From positions 186,001-250,000 of the forward strand of contig QFPK01000002.1 of the NCBI GenBank assembly GCA_003248865.1: 64,000 nucleotides of DNA, read 5' to 3'. Below, one piece after another: positions 1 through 8,904 of the stretch. Numbering within the stretch: the stretch's first letter is position 1; each line of letters starts with the position of its first letter. The notes beneath the pieces were generated by a model that had not been told where the DNA came from, did no database searches, and was given only the letters and a program-made list of their open reading frames with translations. The position numbers and the translations under genes are program-made. The stretch is from Sphingomonas sp. Its GTDB lineage: Bacteria; Pseudomonadota; Alphaproteobacteria; Sphingomonadales; Sphingomonadaceae.

Positions 1-498
1 CGCGTCGCCTGCCATCATGTCGGGCCGGGCAAGATCGAGATCGGTGGGGCAGACATTCCAGTCGCCGGCCAGAATGACAGGCGTCTCGGTCGCCCACAAT
101 TCGGCCGCGCGCGCAGCCAGCCGGTCCATCCAGCTCAGCTTATACTCGAACTTAGGGCCGGGCACCGGGTTGCCGTTGGGCAGATAAAGACAGGCGAAAT
201 GCACGCCCTCCACCCGCGCCTCGATCCAGCGCGACTGCACATCCTCCTCGTTGCCCGGAAGCGTGCGCTGCACCTCCTCCATCGGCAGGCGGGACAGGAT
301 GGCGACGCCGTTGAAGCCCTTCTGGCCATGTATCAACGATTGATATCCCGCCGCCGCGATGGCTTCGGTTGGGAACTTGGCCGTCTCGGTCTTGATTTCC
401 TGCAACCCAACCACGTCAGGCTTCGCGCTCTCCAGCCATTCCAGCAGGCGCGGCAGTCGGGCGCCGATACCGTTCACATTGAAGGTGGCAAATCTCAT
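1..498 (-). CDS. xthA: Exodeoxyribonuclease III, 3' end cut by the window edge
   Basis: AP endonuclease and 3'-5' exonuclease of base excision repair. Only the first 166 residues are inside the window; the family is about 260 long, so roughly a third is missing. Visible exonuclease-endonuclease-phosphatase motifs are NVNGIG near the N terminus, LQEIKT with the metal-binding Glu at residue 34, the GFNGVAILSR block at 61-70, Tyr105 in CLYLPNG, and GDWN with Asp146 and Asn148. The ATG at 498-496 gives the standard MRFATFNVNG start. It lies 22 bases after erpA on the same strand and is probably cotranscribed with it. Identification is secure; completeness beyond base 1 cannot be judged. Confidence 0.93.
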   Translation of the reverse strand, partial: MRFATFNVNGIGARLPRLLEWLESAKPDVVGLQEIKTETAKFPTEAIAAAGYQSLIHGQKGFNGVAILSRLPMEEVQRTLPGNEEDVQSRWIEARVEGVHFACLYLPNGNPVPGPKFEYKLSWMDRLAARAAELWATETPVILAGDWNVCPTDLDLARPDMMAGDA

Positions 499-520
499 CT
501 GGATAGCGTCATGGGGGGGA

Positions 521-850
521 TCAGACGGAGAAGGACGTGCCGCAGCCGCAGTTGGACGCGGCATTGGGGTTGCGCACCTGAAAGGCAGCGCCGCCCAGAT
601 TCTCAACAAAATCCACCACAGAGCCTTCGACCAGCGGCAGGCTCATGCTGTCCACCAGCAGGCCGACGCCGTCGGTGGTGACTTCCACATCGTCGGCTTC
701 GGCGCCGTCCGCCAGTTCGAAGCGATACTGGAAGCCGGCGCAGCCGCCGCCATCGACAGACAGCCTCAACCGCGGCGCAGCGCGGCCCTGCCGCGCGGCG
801 ATCGCCGCCACACGGGCAGCAGCGGCAGTGGTGAGCGAGATATCAGCCAT
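521..850 (-). CDS. erpA: Iron-sulfur cluster insertion protein, ErpA/HesB family
   Basis: A-type carrier that delivers Fe-S clusters to apoproteins in the cytoplasm. The 109-residue product has the three conserved cysteines of the family: Cys37 in GGGCAGF, and Cys101 and Cys103 in the C-terminal NCGCG motif. I chose the ATG at 850 because MADISLTTAAA is a normal family start; an upstream in-frame ATG at 886 would add twelve residues without homology value. It sits between the M23 peptidase gene and xthA on the same strand. ErpA and IscA are hard to separate by sequence, so the symbol is likely rather than certain. Confidence 0.9.
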   Translation of the reverse strand: MADISLTTAAAARVAAIAARQGRAAPRLRLSVDGGGCAGFQYRFELADGAEADDVEVTTDGVGLLVDSMSLPLVEGSVVDFVENLGGAAFQVRNPNAASNCGCGTSFSV

Positions 851-910
851 GGCCTTCGAAGTAAGCCTGTCAGGCCATTGCCGCAAGGGCAGGGCCGGCT
901 TGACTGGCGT

Positions 911-2083
911 TTATTGGGCCGAGCTCAGCTCCGGCCCGGCTTTCTCGCTGTGATAGGCCAGCAGATAGCGCGAGGCTTCCAGGAACGGGCGCGGATTTAC
1001 CGGCTGGCCGTCGATCCGCACTTCATAGTGCAGGTGGGTGCCGGTGGAGCGGCCGGTGGAGCCCATGCCGCCGATCACCTGCCCGATGCTCACGCGGTCA
1101 CCGACGTTCACGTTGATCTTCGAAAGGTGGCCGTAGCGGGTCAGGATGCCCCGGCCATGGTCGATGTCCACCGCCAGGCCATAACCGCCGAAGCGCTCGG
1201 CGCGCACCACGCGGCCGGCAGCGGCCGCATAGATGGGTTCGCCCGTGGAACCCGCCATGTCCAGCCCGGCGTGCTGCGCCGCGCGGCCGTTGAACGGGTC
1301 GTAACGGACGCCATAGCTGGAGGTCAGCGTGTAGCTCTTGGCCGGGATGAAGGAGGGCAGCGACACCATCGCTTCTTCCATCTGCTCCACCCGCTGCCAG
1401 TTCACGAACAGTTCGGTGAAGCGCGGATCGGTGCCGCCAACCATGTCCCCGGCGGGCACGAACGGGCCGCCCAGGCCGGTGCGGGCGAAGCGGCCGGAGG
1501 ATTGGGCGATGAAGCGGCCGGGGCTCAGCCCCAGCTTGCCGATCAGCGCCTCGGCGTCTTTCAGACGGGTTTCTGCGGTGGCAGCCGCCTTGTCGACCAG
1601 CGCGAGCTGCTTCTGCTCCAGCGCGGCGAAGGGGGCGAGCACGCCGGCGGCAGCCGCCACATCGGCGGAAACCTTGCGGGTGTTGCGCGGGAGAAGGTCG
1701 GCGAGCGCGTCACCGCGGGCCTTGCCCGTCAGCAGCGCGTCCAGAAATTGCTGGCGGGCTTCGATCCGCTCGGCTGTGGTGGCAACGGTGCCCTTCAGGG
1801 CGGCGGTGTCGGCCTTCAGGGCCTGAACCTGGGCGGCCATCCGGGCCAGATCGGCTTGTGCCTGGCTGTCGGCGGCCTGATCGGCGGCCACTCCATTCAC
1901 GGTGGAAACGGCCATCCACCCGGCGATCATTGCAGCAGTGCCAAGTCCCATGAGCTGTGCGTGCGTCCCGATTGTGATCGGACGGTGCCCCTCTTGGGTT
2001 TCGATGAGGATCCGTCGTTCGGGAAGAAGCGAGCGCAACGAAGCTGCGGCGCGCTCTGTGGCACGATTCACAACTTTCTGCAT
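911..2083 (-). CDS. M23 family metallopeptidase, membrane-anchored with coiled coil
   Basis: Probable peptidoglycan endopeptidase of the LytM/M23 family acting in the periplasm. The 390-residue protein has a cytoplasmic N terminus, one hydrophobic segment near residues 43-60, an Ala/Lys/Glu-rich helical region at about 65-175, and a C-terminal M23 domain. Zinc ligands are visible as His271 and Asp275 in HAGLDM and His350/His352 in HLHYE, so the site looks intact and the protein need not be a degenerate EnvC/NlpD-type activator. The ATG at 2083 follows a good AAGGAAG ribosome site; an in-frame ATG at 2134 is less likely. The stretch 2084-2216 before it probably holds its promoter. Confidence 0.88.
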   Translation of the reverse strand: MQKVVNRATERAAASLRSLLPERRILIETQEGHRPITIGTHAQLMGLGTAAMIAGWMAVSTVNGVAADQAADSQAQADLARMAAQVQALKADTAALKGTVATTAERIEARQQFLDALLTGKARGDALADLLPRNTRKVSADVAAAAGVLAPFAALEQKQLALVDKAAATAETRLKDAEALIGKLGLSPGRFIAQSSGRFARTGLGGPFVPAGDMVGGTDPRFTELFVNWQRVEQMEEAMVSLPSFIPAKSYTLTSSYGVRYDPFNGRAAQHAGLDMAGSTGEPIYAAAAGRVVRAERFGGYGLAVDIDHGRGILTRYGHLSKINVNVGDRVSIGQVIGGMGSTGRSTGTHLHYEVRIDGQPVNPRPFLEASRYLLAYHSEKAGPELSSAQ

Positions 2084-2216
2084 TGGCTTCCTTTTTTGAC
2101 CCCTCGCGCGTGACCCGCGAAACCTTTGCGGCATTCGCCCGTTCTGGCTTCAGTTCAAGTTCGACTTCCGGTTCCGTCTCTGCCGGGCGGTTGAAGGCCT
2201 GAACGTCAACGGATGG

Positions 2217-3032
2217 TTACCGTTTAGAGACCGGGGTGGCGGCGCCAAGCTCCGTATACCATTCCGTCGTCAAACCGGCTTGTCGACGCGCCGAGTCGTT
2301 GAACGGTGGCTTAACAGCACCCCGGAACAGCCGGGTCACGAGCGCGCGGAACCGGGCCGAGGGTTCTGTCACTGATTCGGCACAAATCTCCCGGAACCAG
2401 CGATTCCCGGCCGCCACATGGCCGATCTCGTCCGTCAGGATGCGCCGCAGCACGGCCGCCGCCGCCGTGTCCTCCATCTCCTCGAAGCGCTCTATCATGG
2501 CTGGCGTCACGTCCAACCCGCGCGCTTCCAGCACCTGCGGCACCAGAGCCAGCCGCGCCGCCAGATCATCCGCCGTCAGCTGCGCCGCCTCCCACAAGCC
2601 GTCATGCGCGGGCAGGTCGCCATATTCGCCGCCCCCGTCCCGCAGCAGCCCCTGCACAGCCGCGAAATGCTGCGCTTCCTCGTCCGCGATGCGCAGCCAG
2701 TCGTCGGTGAAGGCGCGCGGCATGGCGCCGCCCCAGCGCGCCACGATATCGACGGCGAGGTCGATGGCGTTGAACTCGATATGCGCCAGCGCGTGCAGCA
2801 GGGCGAAGCGCATCGCCGGCGATCCGGCCCGCTTGCGCCGGGGCATGGCGGCGGGCGGCAGCAACTCGGGCCGGGCAGGGCGGGCGGGCCGGTCCGGCAC
2901 CTCAGGCCCATCCGCCGAAAACATAATGTCACCGGCAATCCAGCGCGCGAACAGCCTGCGCGCGGCGTCCGCCTTGGCATCCGCCCCGGCGGTCAGCAGC
3001 ACCGCCACACAAGCTTGGCGCAACGTCTCCAT
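2217..3032 (-). CDS. DUF455 family ferritin-like protein
   Basis: A 271-residue protein of the DUF455 group, which is ferritin-like and of unknown function. The helical-bundle metal ligand pattern is visible: LAHIEFNAIDLAVD, then IADEEAQHF, and DEIGHVAAGNRWF near the C-terminal third, giving the repeated Glu and Glu-x-x-His residues of a di-iron site. The start at 3032 (METLRQACVAV) fits the family; longer in-frame extensions overlap the upstream peroxiredoxin gene. It lies 8 bases after bcp and is the last gene of the panC-phzF-glnE-bcp run. The pairing with a peroxiredoxin is suggestive of oxidant handling but that is inference. Confidence 0.85.
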   Translation of the reverse strand: METLRQACVAVLLTAGADAKADAARRLFARWIAGDIMFSADGPEVPDRPARPARPELLPPAAMPRRKRAGSPAMRFALLHALAHIEFNAIDLAVDIVARWGGAMPRAFTDDWLRIADEEAQHFAAVQGLLRDGGGEYGDLPAHDGLWEAAQLTADDLAARLALVPQVLEARGLDVTPAMIERFEEMEDTAAAAVLRRILTDEIGHVAAGNRWFREICAESVTEPSARFRALVTRLFRGAVKPPFNDSARRQAGLTTEWYTELGAATPVSKR

Positions 3033-3040
3033 CGCCGCCG

Positions 3041-3502
3041 TCAGAGCGCCTCCGCCGCCTTCAGCACGGCGTCCGCATGGCCCGCCACCTTCACCTTGCG
3101 CCAGATGGCAGCGATCCGCCCGTCCGGCCCGATCAGGAAGGTGGAGCGGTCGATCCCCATATATTTCCGCCCATACAGAGTCTTTTCGATCCAAGAGCCA
3201 TAAGCCTCGATCACCGCGCCGTCCGGGTCCGATCCCAACGCCACCGTCAGCGCATGCTTGTCGGCGAACTTGCGGTGCTTGGCGACCGTATCCTTCGAAA
3301 CCCCCAGCACGCTGGTGCCGGCCGCCTTGAACTGCGCCAGCAGCCCGGAAAACTGGATCGCCTCGGTGGTGCAGCCGGAGGTGTCGTCCTTGGGATAGAA
3401 ATACAGCACCAATTTCTGCCCGGCATAATCCGACAGGCTGACCGGCCCGTCCGCCGTTTCCAGCGTGAAGGCAGGCGCGGGGCTTCCCACATCGATGCTC
3501 AT
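3041..3502 (-). CDS. bcp: Thioredoxin-dependent peroxiredoxin, BCP type
   Basis: Reduces hydroperoxides in the cytoplasm. The 153-residue protein has the peroxiredoxin fold order: PAPAFTLETADG, the YFYPKDD strand, and the peroxidatic Cys44 in DTSGCTTEA. Cys44 is the only cysteine in the protein: the resolving cysteine found five residues later in E. coli BCP is absent, so a 1-Cys mechanism is expected. The start at 3502 overlaps the glnE stop in an ATGA junction, which supports it over the in-frame ATG at 3532. It belongs to the panC operon. Confidence 0.92.
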   Translation of the reverse strand: MSIDVGSPAPAFTLETADGPVSLSDYAGQKLVLYFYPKDDTSGCTTEAIQFSGLLAQFKAAGTSVLGVSKDTVAKHRKFADKHALTVALGSDPDGAVIEAYGSWIEKTLYGRKYMGIDRSTFLIGPDGRIAAIWRKVKVAGHADAVLKAAEAL

Positions 3503-6162
3503 TTCGTCTCTCCCTGAAAGGTTTCGGCCCACAGTCGGGTCACGGTGGCGCGCGCGTCCGCCAGATCGGCCTTCAGCGCCGCCATCCCCGCATGGCCGCA
3601 GGCGCGCGCGATCAGTGCCCCGGCAGCGGAATCGGGCGTGGCGGCGGCATCATGCGGCTGCACCAGCCGCAGCATCACCAGCATCGCATTCATCAGCCGG
3701 GCCGGCGCCACCAGTTCCGGTGCCAACAGCCGTGCGGCCTGTTCCAGCCCGGGTGGCACCGGCTTGCCCGATGTCAGCGCCCGCACCGCCACGATGAACT
3801 CGATATCGACCAGCCCGCCCTTCATCAGCTTCACGTCGAACGGGCCGGCAGGCGGCTTGTGCTTCGCCATATGGCGCCGCATCTCCTGCGCCTCGCGCTT
3901 CACATGGGCGGCGTCGCGCGGGGCGGACACCAGCGCATCGATCGCGGCCTGAGCACCGGCACGATCCTCCTCGGTGCAGGCGATCGGCCGGGCACGCGTC
4001 AGCGCCATCTGCTCCCACACGCCCGCGTCCGCGCGCTGATACTGCACGAAACTGTCCAGGCTCGCGGCATGCAGCCCGTCCGCACCGGAGGGGCGCAACC
4101 GCGTGTCCACCTCATAGAGCGGCCCGGCAGCAGTCGGCACCGTCAGCGCGGCCGTCACGCGCGGCACCAGTCGATTGAACCAGGCACTGGCCGTCAGCGG
4201 CGTCCCGCCTACGGATTTCGCCTGATAATCGCCGGAAAACAGGAAGATCAGGTCCAGATCGGATTGCGTCGTCAGCTGCCCGCCGCCGAAGCGCCCCAGC
4301 GCCAGCGGGATCAGCCGCCCGCCCGGCACGGTGCCGTGGCGCACGGCGAACTCGGCCGCCACCTGCTCGGCCAGCAACGCCACGGCAGCCTCGGCGATCA
4401 GCGCCAGTTCCCGGCTGGCGGCATCGGGGCTGACGGTGCCGTCGATCAGCTGCACGCCCAGCGCAAAGCGGCGCTCGGCCGTCCAGATCCGCACCCGGTC
4501 CAGCAGCGCCTCGCCGTGCAACCCCCGGCACAGCGCGCGCAGCTCATGCTCGGCATGGGCATAGTCGGGCAGCGGGCTGGCGGGCTCCAACAGTACGTCC
4601 AGCAGGCTCGGCCGCTTCGCCAGCGCGTCCGCCAGCAGCGGAGTCGACGTCAGCAACCGCCCCACCACCTTGGCCAGCGCCGGATGCGCCGCCAGCAGCC
4701 GCCAGAACTGCACGCCGGAGGGCAGGGCGGCGATCATCTGGTCCAGCCGCAGCAGCGCCTCACGCCCCGTCCGCCCGGCGCCCACCTGCTGCACCAGCCC
4801 CGGGATCACCGTCTCGAAGGCCCGCAGCGCCTCAGGCGCCCGCAGGGAGCGCGGCCGCCCGGACCGCCAGCCGTCCACCAGCGTCGCCAGCAGTTTGCCG
4901 TCCTTCACCTTCGCGCGCGCGCCCCAGGCCTCGATCTCGCTCGCCTGCTGCGGCAGCCGGGCGCCTCTCTGCCCCTCGCCGGTTTCCAGCAGCCGGTCAT
5001 ACAGTTTCGAAACCGCCTTCAGCCGGGGCGCCAGCGTCGCCTCCACCGCGCGCCAGTTGGGCAGGCCCATCAGCCCGGCCACCTGCGCCCGCTCGGCGGC
5101 CTGCTTCGGCACGGCATGGGTCTGCTGGTCCGCCAGCATCTGGATGCGATGCTCCACGGTGCGGAAATGTCGATAGGCGTCAGCCAACAGCGCCGCCTCG
5201 TCGGCACCGATGCGCCCGGCAGATGCCAGCGCCGCCAGCGCATCCAGCGTGGCGCCCCGGCGCAGCGCGACATCGCGGCCGCCGAAGATCATCTGGTGCA
5301 CCTGCGCATAGAATTCGCATTCGCGGATGCCGCCCCGTCCGCGCTTCAGGTCGAACCCCGGCCCCAGCTTCTCCACCTCGCCGAAATGGTCGCGGATCTG
5401 GTGGGAGACATCGCGGATCTCCGCCAGCGCGGAATAATCCAGGCTGCGCCGCCAGACGAAGGGCGAGATCGCCTTCAGAAACTCCCGCCCCATGGCCACG
5501 TCACCCGCTGCCGCCCGCGCCCGGATGAAGGCGGACCGCTCCCACGCCAGCGCCTGGGACTGGTAATAATGCTCCGCCGCCCCCAGCGGCAGAGAGGAGG
5601 GCGTCGAATCCGGGTCCGGCCGCAGCCTCAGGTCCACGCGCAGGGCATAGCCGTCGCCGGTGCGCTCGCTCAGTAGGCTGCTCACCCGCCGCACCAGCCG
5701 TACGGCGGCCTCGGTCGGGTCTTCGCCAGCGCGGTGCGGCAGGGCTTCGGGGTCGTGCAGGAAGATCAGGTCGATGTCGGATGAATAGTTCAGCTCGAAG
5801 CTGCCCATCTTGCCCAGCGCCAGCGCCACCAGCCCCGCCGGTTCCTGCTCCCGCTCGGCGAAGGCGGCGTCAATCGCGAACTGCAGCGCGGTGTCGGCGA
5901 AGTCGGTCAGCGCGCCCGTCACCTGCTCCAACCGCCAGGCCCCCGCCAGATCGGCCAGCGCCACCGTCAACGCCACGCCGCCGCGCGCCTCGCGCACAGA
6001 GGGGAAGGGCCGTGCCGGGTCCAGCCGCGCCAGCGCCGCGCCCAGCGCCGCATCGAAGCCCTCGGCCTGCATCCGCTCCAGCAGTTCGCCCTCCCGCCGG
6101 ATCAGCCCGCGCAGGAAGGGCGAATGGGCCTCCGCCCTCGCGCGGGCATCGGCCAGGCTCAT
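3499..6162 (-). CDS. glnE: Bifunctional glutamine synthetase adenylyltransferase/adenylyl-removing enzyme
   Basis: Adenylylates and deadenylylates glutamine synthetase in response to PII, setting nitrogen assimilation. At 887 residues it is slightly short for the family (about 950). Both nucleotidyltransferase domains are recognisable: GKMGSFELNYSSDIDLIF in the N-terminal removase half, and LGRFGGGQLTTQSDLDLIF in the C-terminal transferase half, each with paired aspartates. The start ATG at 6162 overlaps the phzF stop by four bases, and its own stop overlaps bcp, so translation is probably coupled along the operon. No glnB or glnA is in the window. Confidence 0.95.
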   Translation of the reverse strand: MSLADARARAEAHSPFLRGLIRREGELLERMQAEGFDAALGAALARLDPARPFPSVREARGGVALTVALADLAGAWRLEQVTGALTDFADTALQFAIDAAFAEREQEPAGLVALALGKMGSFELNYSSDIDLIFLHDPEALPHRAGEDPTEAAVRLVRRVSSLLSERTGDGYALRVDLRLRPDPDSTPSSLPLGAAEHYYQSQALAWERSAFIRARAAAGDVAMGREFLKAISPFVWRRSLDYSALAEIRDVSHQIRDHFGEVEKLGPGFDLKRGRGGIRECEFYAQVHQMIFGGRDVALRRGATLDALAALASAGRIGADEAALLADAYRHFRTVEHRIQMLADQQTHAVPKQAAERAQVAGLMGLPNWRAVEATLAPRLKAVSKLYDRLLETGEGQRGARLPQQASEIEAWGARAKVKDGKLLATLVDGWRSGRPRSLRAPEALRAFETVIPGLVQQVGAGRTGREALLRLDQMIAALPSGVQFWRLLAAHPALAKVVGRLLTSTPLLADALAKRPSLLDVLLEPASPLPDYAHAEHELRALCRGLHGEALLDRVRIWTAERRFALGVQLIDGTVSPDAASRELALIAEAAVALLAEQVAAEFAVRHGTVPGGRLIPLALGRFGGGQLTTQSDLDLIFLFSGDYQAKSVGGTPLTASAWFNRLVPRVTAALTVPTAAGPLYEVDTRLRPSGADGLHAASLDSFVQYQRADAGVWEQMALTRARPIACTEEDRAGAQAAIDALVSAPRDAAHVKREAQEMRRHMAKHKPPAGPFDVKLMKGGLVDIEFIVAVRALTSGKPVPPGLEQAARLLAPELVAPARLMNAMLVMLRLVQPHDAAATPDSAAGALIARACGHAGMAALKADLADARATVTRLWAETFQGETK

Positions 6163-7061
6163 GCCTGAAACTCACCCATGAACTCACCTCTCGCGAACGC
6201 CGCGCAGGGGCCGCCGATCCAAACCCCGTCGTCTCGAACCTCGGCCAGTATCTCGGACGGGCGGCCGATATGCCGCCCCTGCGAAAGGGTGAAGCGTGTC
6301 TCCGCAGGCCGCAGGCTGTTCAGGAACGCCCCCAGCGCGGCAGCGGCACTCCCGGTCGCCGGGTCCTCCGCCACGCCGGACAGCGGCGCGAACATCCGCG
6401 CATCCACCCGCGCCGGATCGTTGGAATCGCGCACATGCAGGTGCAGCCCCAGCATCCCCGCCGATTGCCCCACCTTGCCTTCATGTCGGGCAAAGGCGTC
6501 GCTGATCGGGCGCGCCCGCTCCAGCGCATCCGCCGTCACTTCCGCGAACAGGAACTCCGCCCCCACAGAGGCGAATTTGGGGCTGAAGCGCCCGTGCAGG
6601 ATGTCAGCCTCGGAAATGCCGGCCAGCTCCGCCACCACCGAAGGCGGCACCGCCGCCCCCACCGCCAGCGCACGCGGCGCCCGGCACCAGGCCCCCGTCA
6701 CCGCACCGCCGTCGCGGATCACGTCCAGCAAAACCAGCCCGGCCGCCTCCTCGAAGCGCAGCCGGTCTCCCACGCTCTTGCCGAACAACGCCCCCAGTCG
6801 CGCTGCCACGAACGCGGTGCCCACATTGGGGTGCCCGGCGAACGGCATCTCTTCCTCCGGCGTGAAGATGCGCACATGCGCATCGTTCGCCGGATCGGCG
6901 GGCGGCAGGATGAAGCTGGTCTCGGCGAAATTGAACTCGCGCGCGATGGACTGCATCGCCGCCGTGTCCAGCCCGCGCGCGTCCGTCACCACCGCCAGCT
7001 GGTTCCCGGCCCGCGCGTGCGCGGTGAACACATCGACGATCTCGAAGGGAAAGGCGCTCAT
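6159..7061 (-). CDS. PhzF family isomerase
   Basis: A 300-residue member of the PhzF/diaminopimelate-epimerase-like fold, a family of isomerases most members of which have no known substrate. The conserved N terminus is visible as PFEIVDVFTAHARAGNQLAVV, followed by FNFAETSFILPP containing the catalytic Glu position of PhzF, the GHPNVGTAF block, and a C-terminal DPATGSAAAALGAF turn. There are no phenazine genes nearby, so a role in phenazine synthesis should not be assumed. It overlaps panC upstream and glnE downstream by four bases each, and so is expected to be expressed with them. Confidence 0.88.
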   Translation of the reverse strand: MSAFPFEIVDVFTAHARAGNQLAVVTDARGLDTAAMQSIAREFNFAETSFILPPADPANDAHVRIFTPEEEMPFAGHPNVGTAFVAARLGALFGKSVGDRLRFEEAAGLVLLDVIRDGGAVTGAWCRAPRALAVGAAVPPSVVAELAGISEADILHGRFSPKFASVGAEFLFAEVTADALERARPISDAFARHEGKVGQSAGMLGLHLHVRDSNDPARVDARMFAPLSGVAEDPATGSAAAALGAFLNSLRPAETRFTLSQGRHIGRPSEILAEVRDDGVWIGGPCAAFARGEFMGEFQA

Positions 7062-7900
7062 CGCGGCAGCACCGGCAGGTTGTCGATCAGCCGGGTGGCG
7101 CCCAGCCGCGCCGCCACAAACAGCCGCGCGCCGGGCAACGCCCCGTTCACCGGCTGAAGAGAGGCTTCATCGGCCAGCAGCAGATAATCCACCCGGAACC
7201 CGGCCGATTCGAGGCCCGCGCGCGCGGCGGACAACGTGTCCGGCACCGCAGCGCCGCCGCTGATGGTGCTGCCGGCGGCCTGCAGGGTGTGGAACAGTGC
7301 CCCCGCGACGGAGCGCTGCTGCGGGTTCAGATAGGCGTTGCGCGAACTCATCGCCAGGCCGTCGGTCTCGCGCAGGATGGGGGCGCCCACGATCTCTGCC
7401 GGGATGTTCAGGTCGATCGCCAGCCTGCGGATGATCGCGAGCTGCTGCCAGTCCTTCTCCCCGAACACGGCGACATCGGGGAAGGCCATCAGCAGCAGCT
7501 TGGTCACCACGGTCGCCACGCCGTCGAAATGGCCGGGGCGCGAGGCCCCCTCCATCGGCCGGTCCAGCCCGCTCACGCTCACCGTCGTGGCATAGCCCTG
7601 TGGATAGACGGCATCGACAGGCGGCAGGAACAACAGGTCGCAACCCGCCCGCCGCAGCAGCTCGGCGTCATGCGCCTCCTGCCGGGGGTAACGATCCAGA
7701 TCCTCGTTGGCGCCGAACTGCTTCGGGTTCACGAAGATGCTGGTCACAACCCGGTGCGCCCGGCGCTTGCCGATCGAGACGAGCGAAAGATGCCCGGCAT
7801 GAAGAGCACCCATGGTGGGCACCAGTGCGATCTTGTCGCCTGCCGCACGCCAGGCCCTGATCTTCGCGCGCAGCGCGACCACTGTCTTCGCGGTATCCAT
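7058..7900 (-). CDS. panC: Pantothenate synthetase
   Basis: Condenses pantoate and beta-alanine with ATP to give pantothenate, the coenzyme A precursor. The 280-residue protein has the nucleotidyl-transferase signature PTMGALHAGHLSLV with the HxGH motif, FVNPKQFGANEDLDRYPR, and the ATP-site GEKDWQQL and SSRNAYL segments. I chose ATG at 7900 (MDTAKTVVALR); upstream in-frame sequence back to 8143 is Pro/Arg-rich and overlaps the divergent mipZ gene. It is the first gene of the operon panC-phzF-glnE-bcp-DUF455, and the 130 bases to mipZ must hold two divergent promoters. Confidence 0.94.
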   Translation of the reverse strand: MDTAKTVVALRAKIRAWRAAGDKIALVPTMGALHAGHLSLVSIGKRRAHRVVTSIFVNPKQFGANEDLDRYPRQEAHDAELLRRAGCDLLFLPPVDAVYPQGYATTVSVSGLDRPMEGASRPGHFDGVATVVTKLLLMAFPDVAVFGEKDWQQLAIIRRLAIDLNIPAEIVGAPILRETDGLAMSSRNAYLNPQQRSVAGALFHTLQAAGSTISGGAAVPDTLSAARAGLESAGFRVDYLLLADEASLQPVNGALPGARLFVAARLGATRLIDNLPVLPR

Positions 7901-8030
7901 GTTATCCCTGATTCCAACCCGGTCCTGCCTCAGTCCTGCCCGAGTCCGCATTGACGAAACCCGGCCTCTCGCCGCATGAGGAAGGGAAATGTGCCGGCGA
8001 TGGGCCGGCATTCGCCGGAGGCAGGGCGGA

Positions 8031-8891
8031 ATGTCAATTACGGGTATCACAGACCCGGGCCTCACGCGGGGCCGGGCCGGCAGGAAGGGCCCGCACGTGA
8101 TCGTGCTGGGGAACGAGAAGGGCGGGTCGGGCAAGTCGACCACCGCCGTCCATATCGCGCTGGCCCTGGCGCAGAGCGGAATCCGCCTTGCAGTGGCTGA
8201 TCTTGATCACCGCCAGCAGACCACGGCGCGCTATTTCGAGAATCGGCGCAACTGGGCCGACCGCATGGGAATCGATCTCTCCTCGGTGCCCGTCACGGTG
8301 CTGGGCGACGGCTCCACCGGTGCGCTGGACACGCTGGTCCGCGCCGATCTGGACGCCGTCGTGATCGACACGCCGGGCCGCGACTCGGAAATCGGCCGCG
8401 CCGCCATCGCCCGGGCAGACACGCTGATCACCCCCATCAACGACAGCTTCATCGATTTCGATCTGCTGGGGCAGGTCGATCCGGAAACCTACAAGGTGGT
8501 CCGCCCCAGCTTCTACGCGGAACTGGTGTGGAAGGCCCGGCAGGAACGCGCCCGCAGCGATGGGGGCCAGGTGGACTGGATCGTGGTCCGGAACCGGCTC
8601 TCCACGCTGGAGGCGCGCAACCGCCGCCGCGTCGGCACCGCGCTGGAGGAACTGTCGAAGCGAATCGGCTTCCGCGTGGCGCCGGGCTTCTCCGAACGCG
8701 TGATCTACCGCGAACTGTTCCCGCGCGGCCTCACCCTGCTCGACATGGAGCATCTGGAGGCCTCCGTCAGCCATGTCGCAGCCCGCGCCGAACTGCGCGA
8801 GCTGATCGCGGCGCTGCAACTGCCGCTGGCCCCGGCTGACCCGGCCCCGGCGGAAGCCCAGCCGAGTTCCGCACAAGAGGCCGCCGCCTGA
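8031..8891 (+). CDS. mipZ: Division-plane positioning ATPase MipZ
   Basis: ParA/MinD-type P-loop ATPase that, in Caulobacter and relatives, binds ParB at the origin, forms a gradient and inhibits FtsZ away from midcell. The 286-residue product carries the deviant Walker A motif GNEKGGSGKSTT with signature lysine 30 and P-loop lysine 35, the AVADLDHRQQTTARYFENR switch segment, and VIDTPGRDSEIGR Walker B. These features, especially the DHRQ...FENR segment, separate MipZ from plasmid ParA. The ATG at 8031 follows a GGCGGA ribosome site. A parS cluster about 19 kb away (28.2 kb) fits the ParB partnership. No parB is in the window. Confidence 0.9.
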   Translation: MSITGITDPGLTRGRAGRKGPHVIVLGNEKGGSGKSTTAVHIALALAQSGIRLAVADLDHRQQTTARYFENRRNWADRMGIDLSSVPVTVLGDGSTGALDTLVRADLDAVVIDTPGRDSEIGRAAIARADTLITPINDSFIDFDLLGQVDPETYKVVRPSFYAELVWKARQERARSDGGQVDWIVVRNRLSTLEARNRRRVGTALEELSKRIGFRVAPGFSERVIYRELFPRGLTLLDMEHLEASVSHVAARAELRELIAALQLPLAPADPAPAEAQPSSAQEAAA

Positions 8892-8904
8892 GGATCATCG
8901 CCTG

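Noticed and set aside
2301..2330. TTGAA-N7-TTAAC, similar to a CtrA-binding site
   Set aside because: It lies inside the DUF455 coding sequence, one half is imperfect, and no cell-cycle gene follows.
6159..7061. Phenazine biosynthesis
   Set aside because: Only a PhzF-family gene is present. The family is broad and no other phz gene is in the window.
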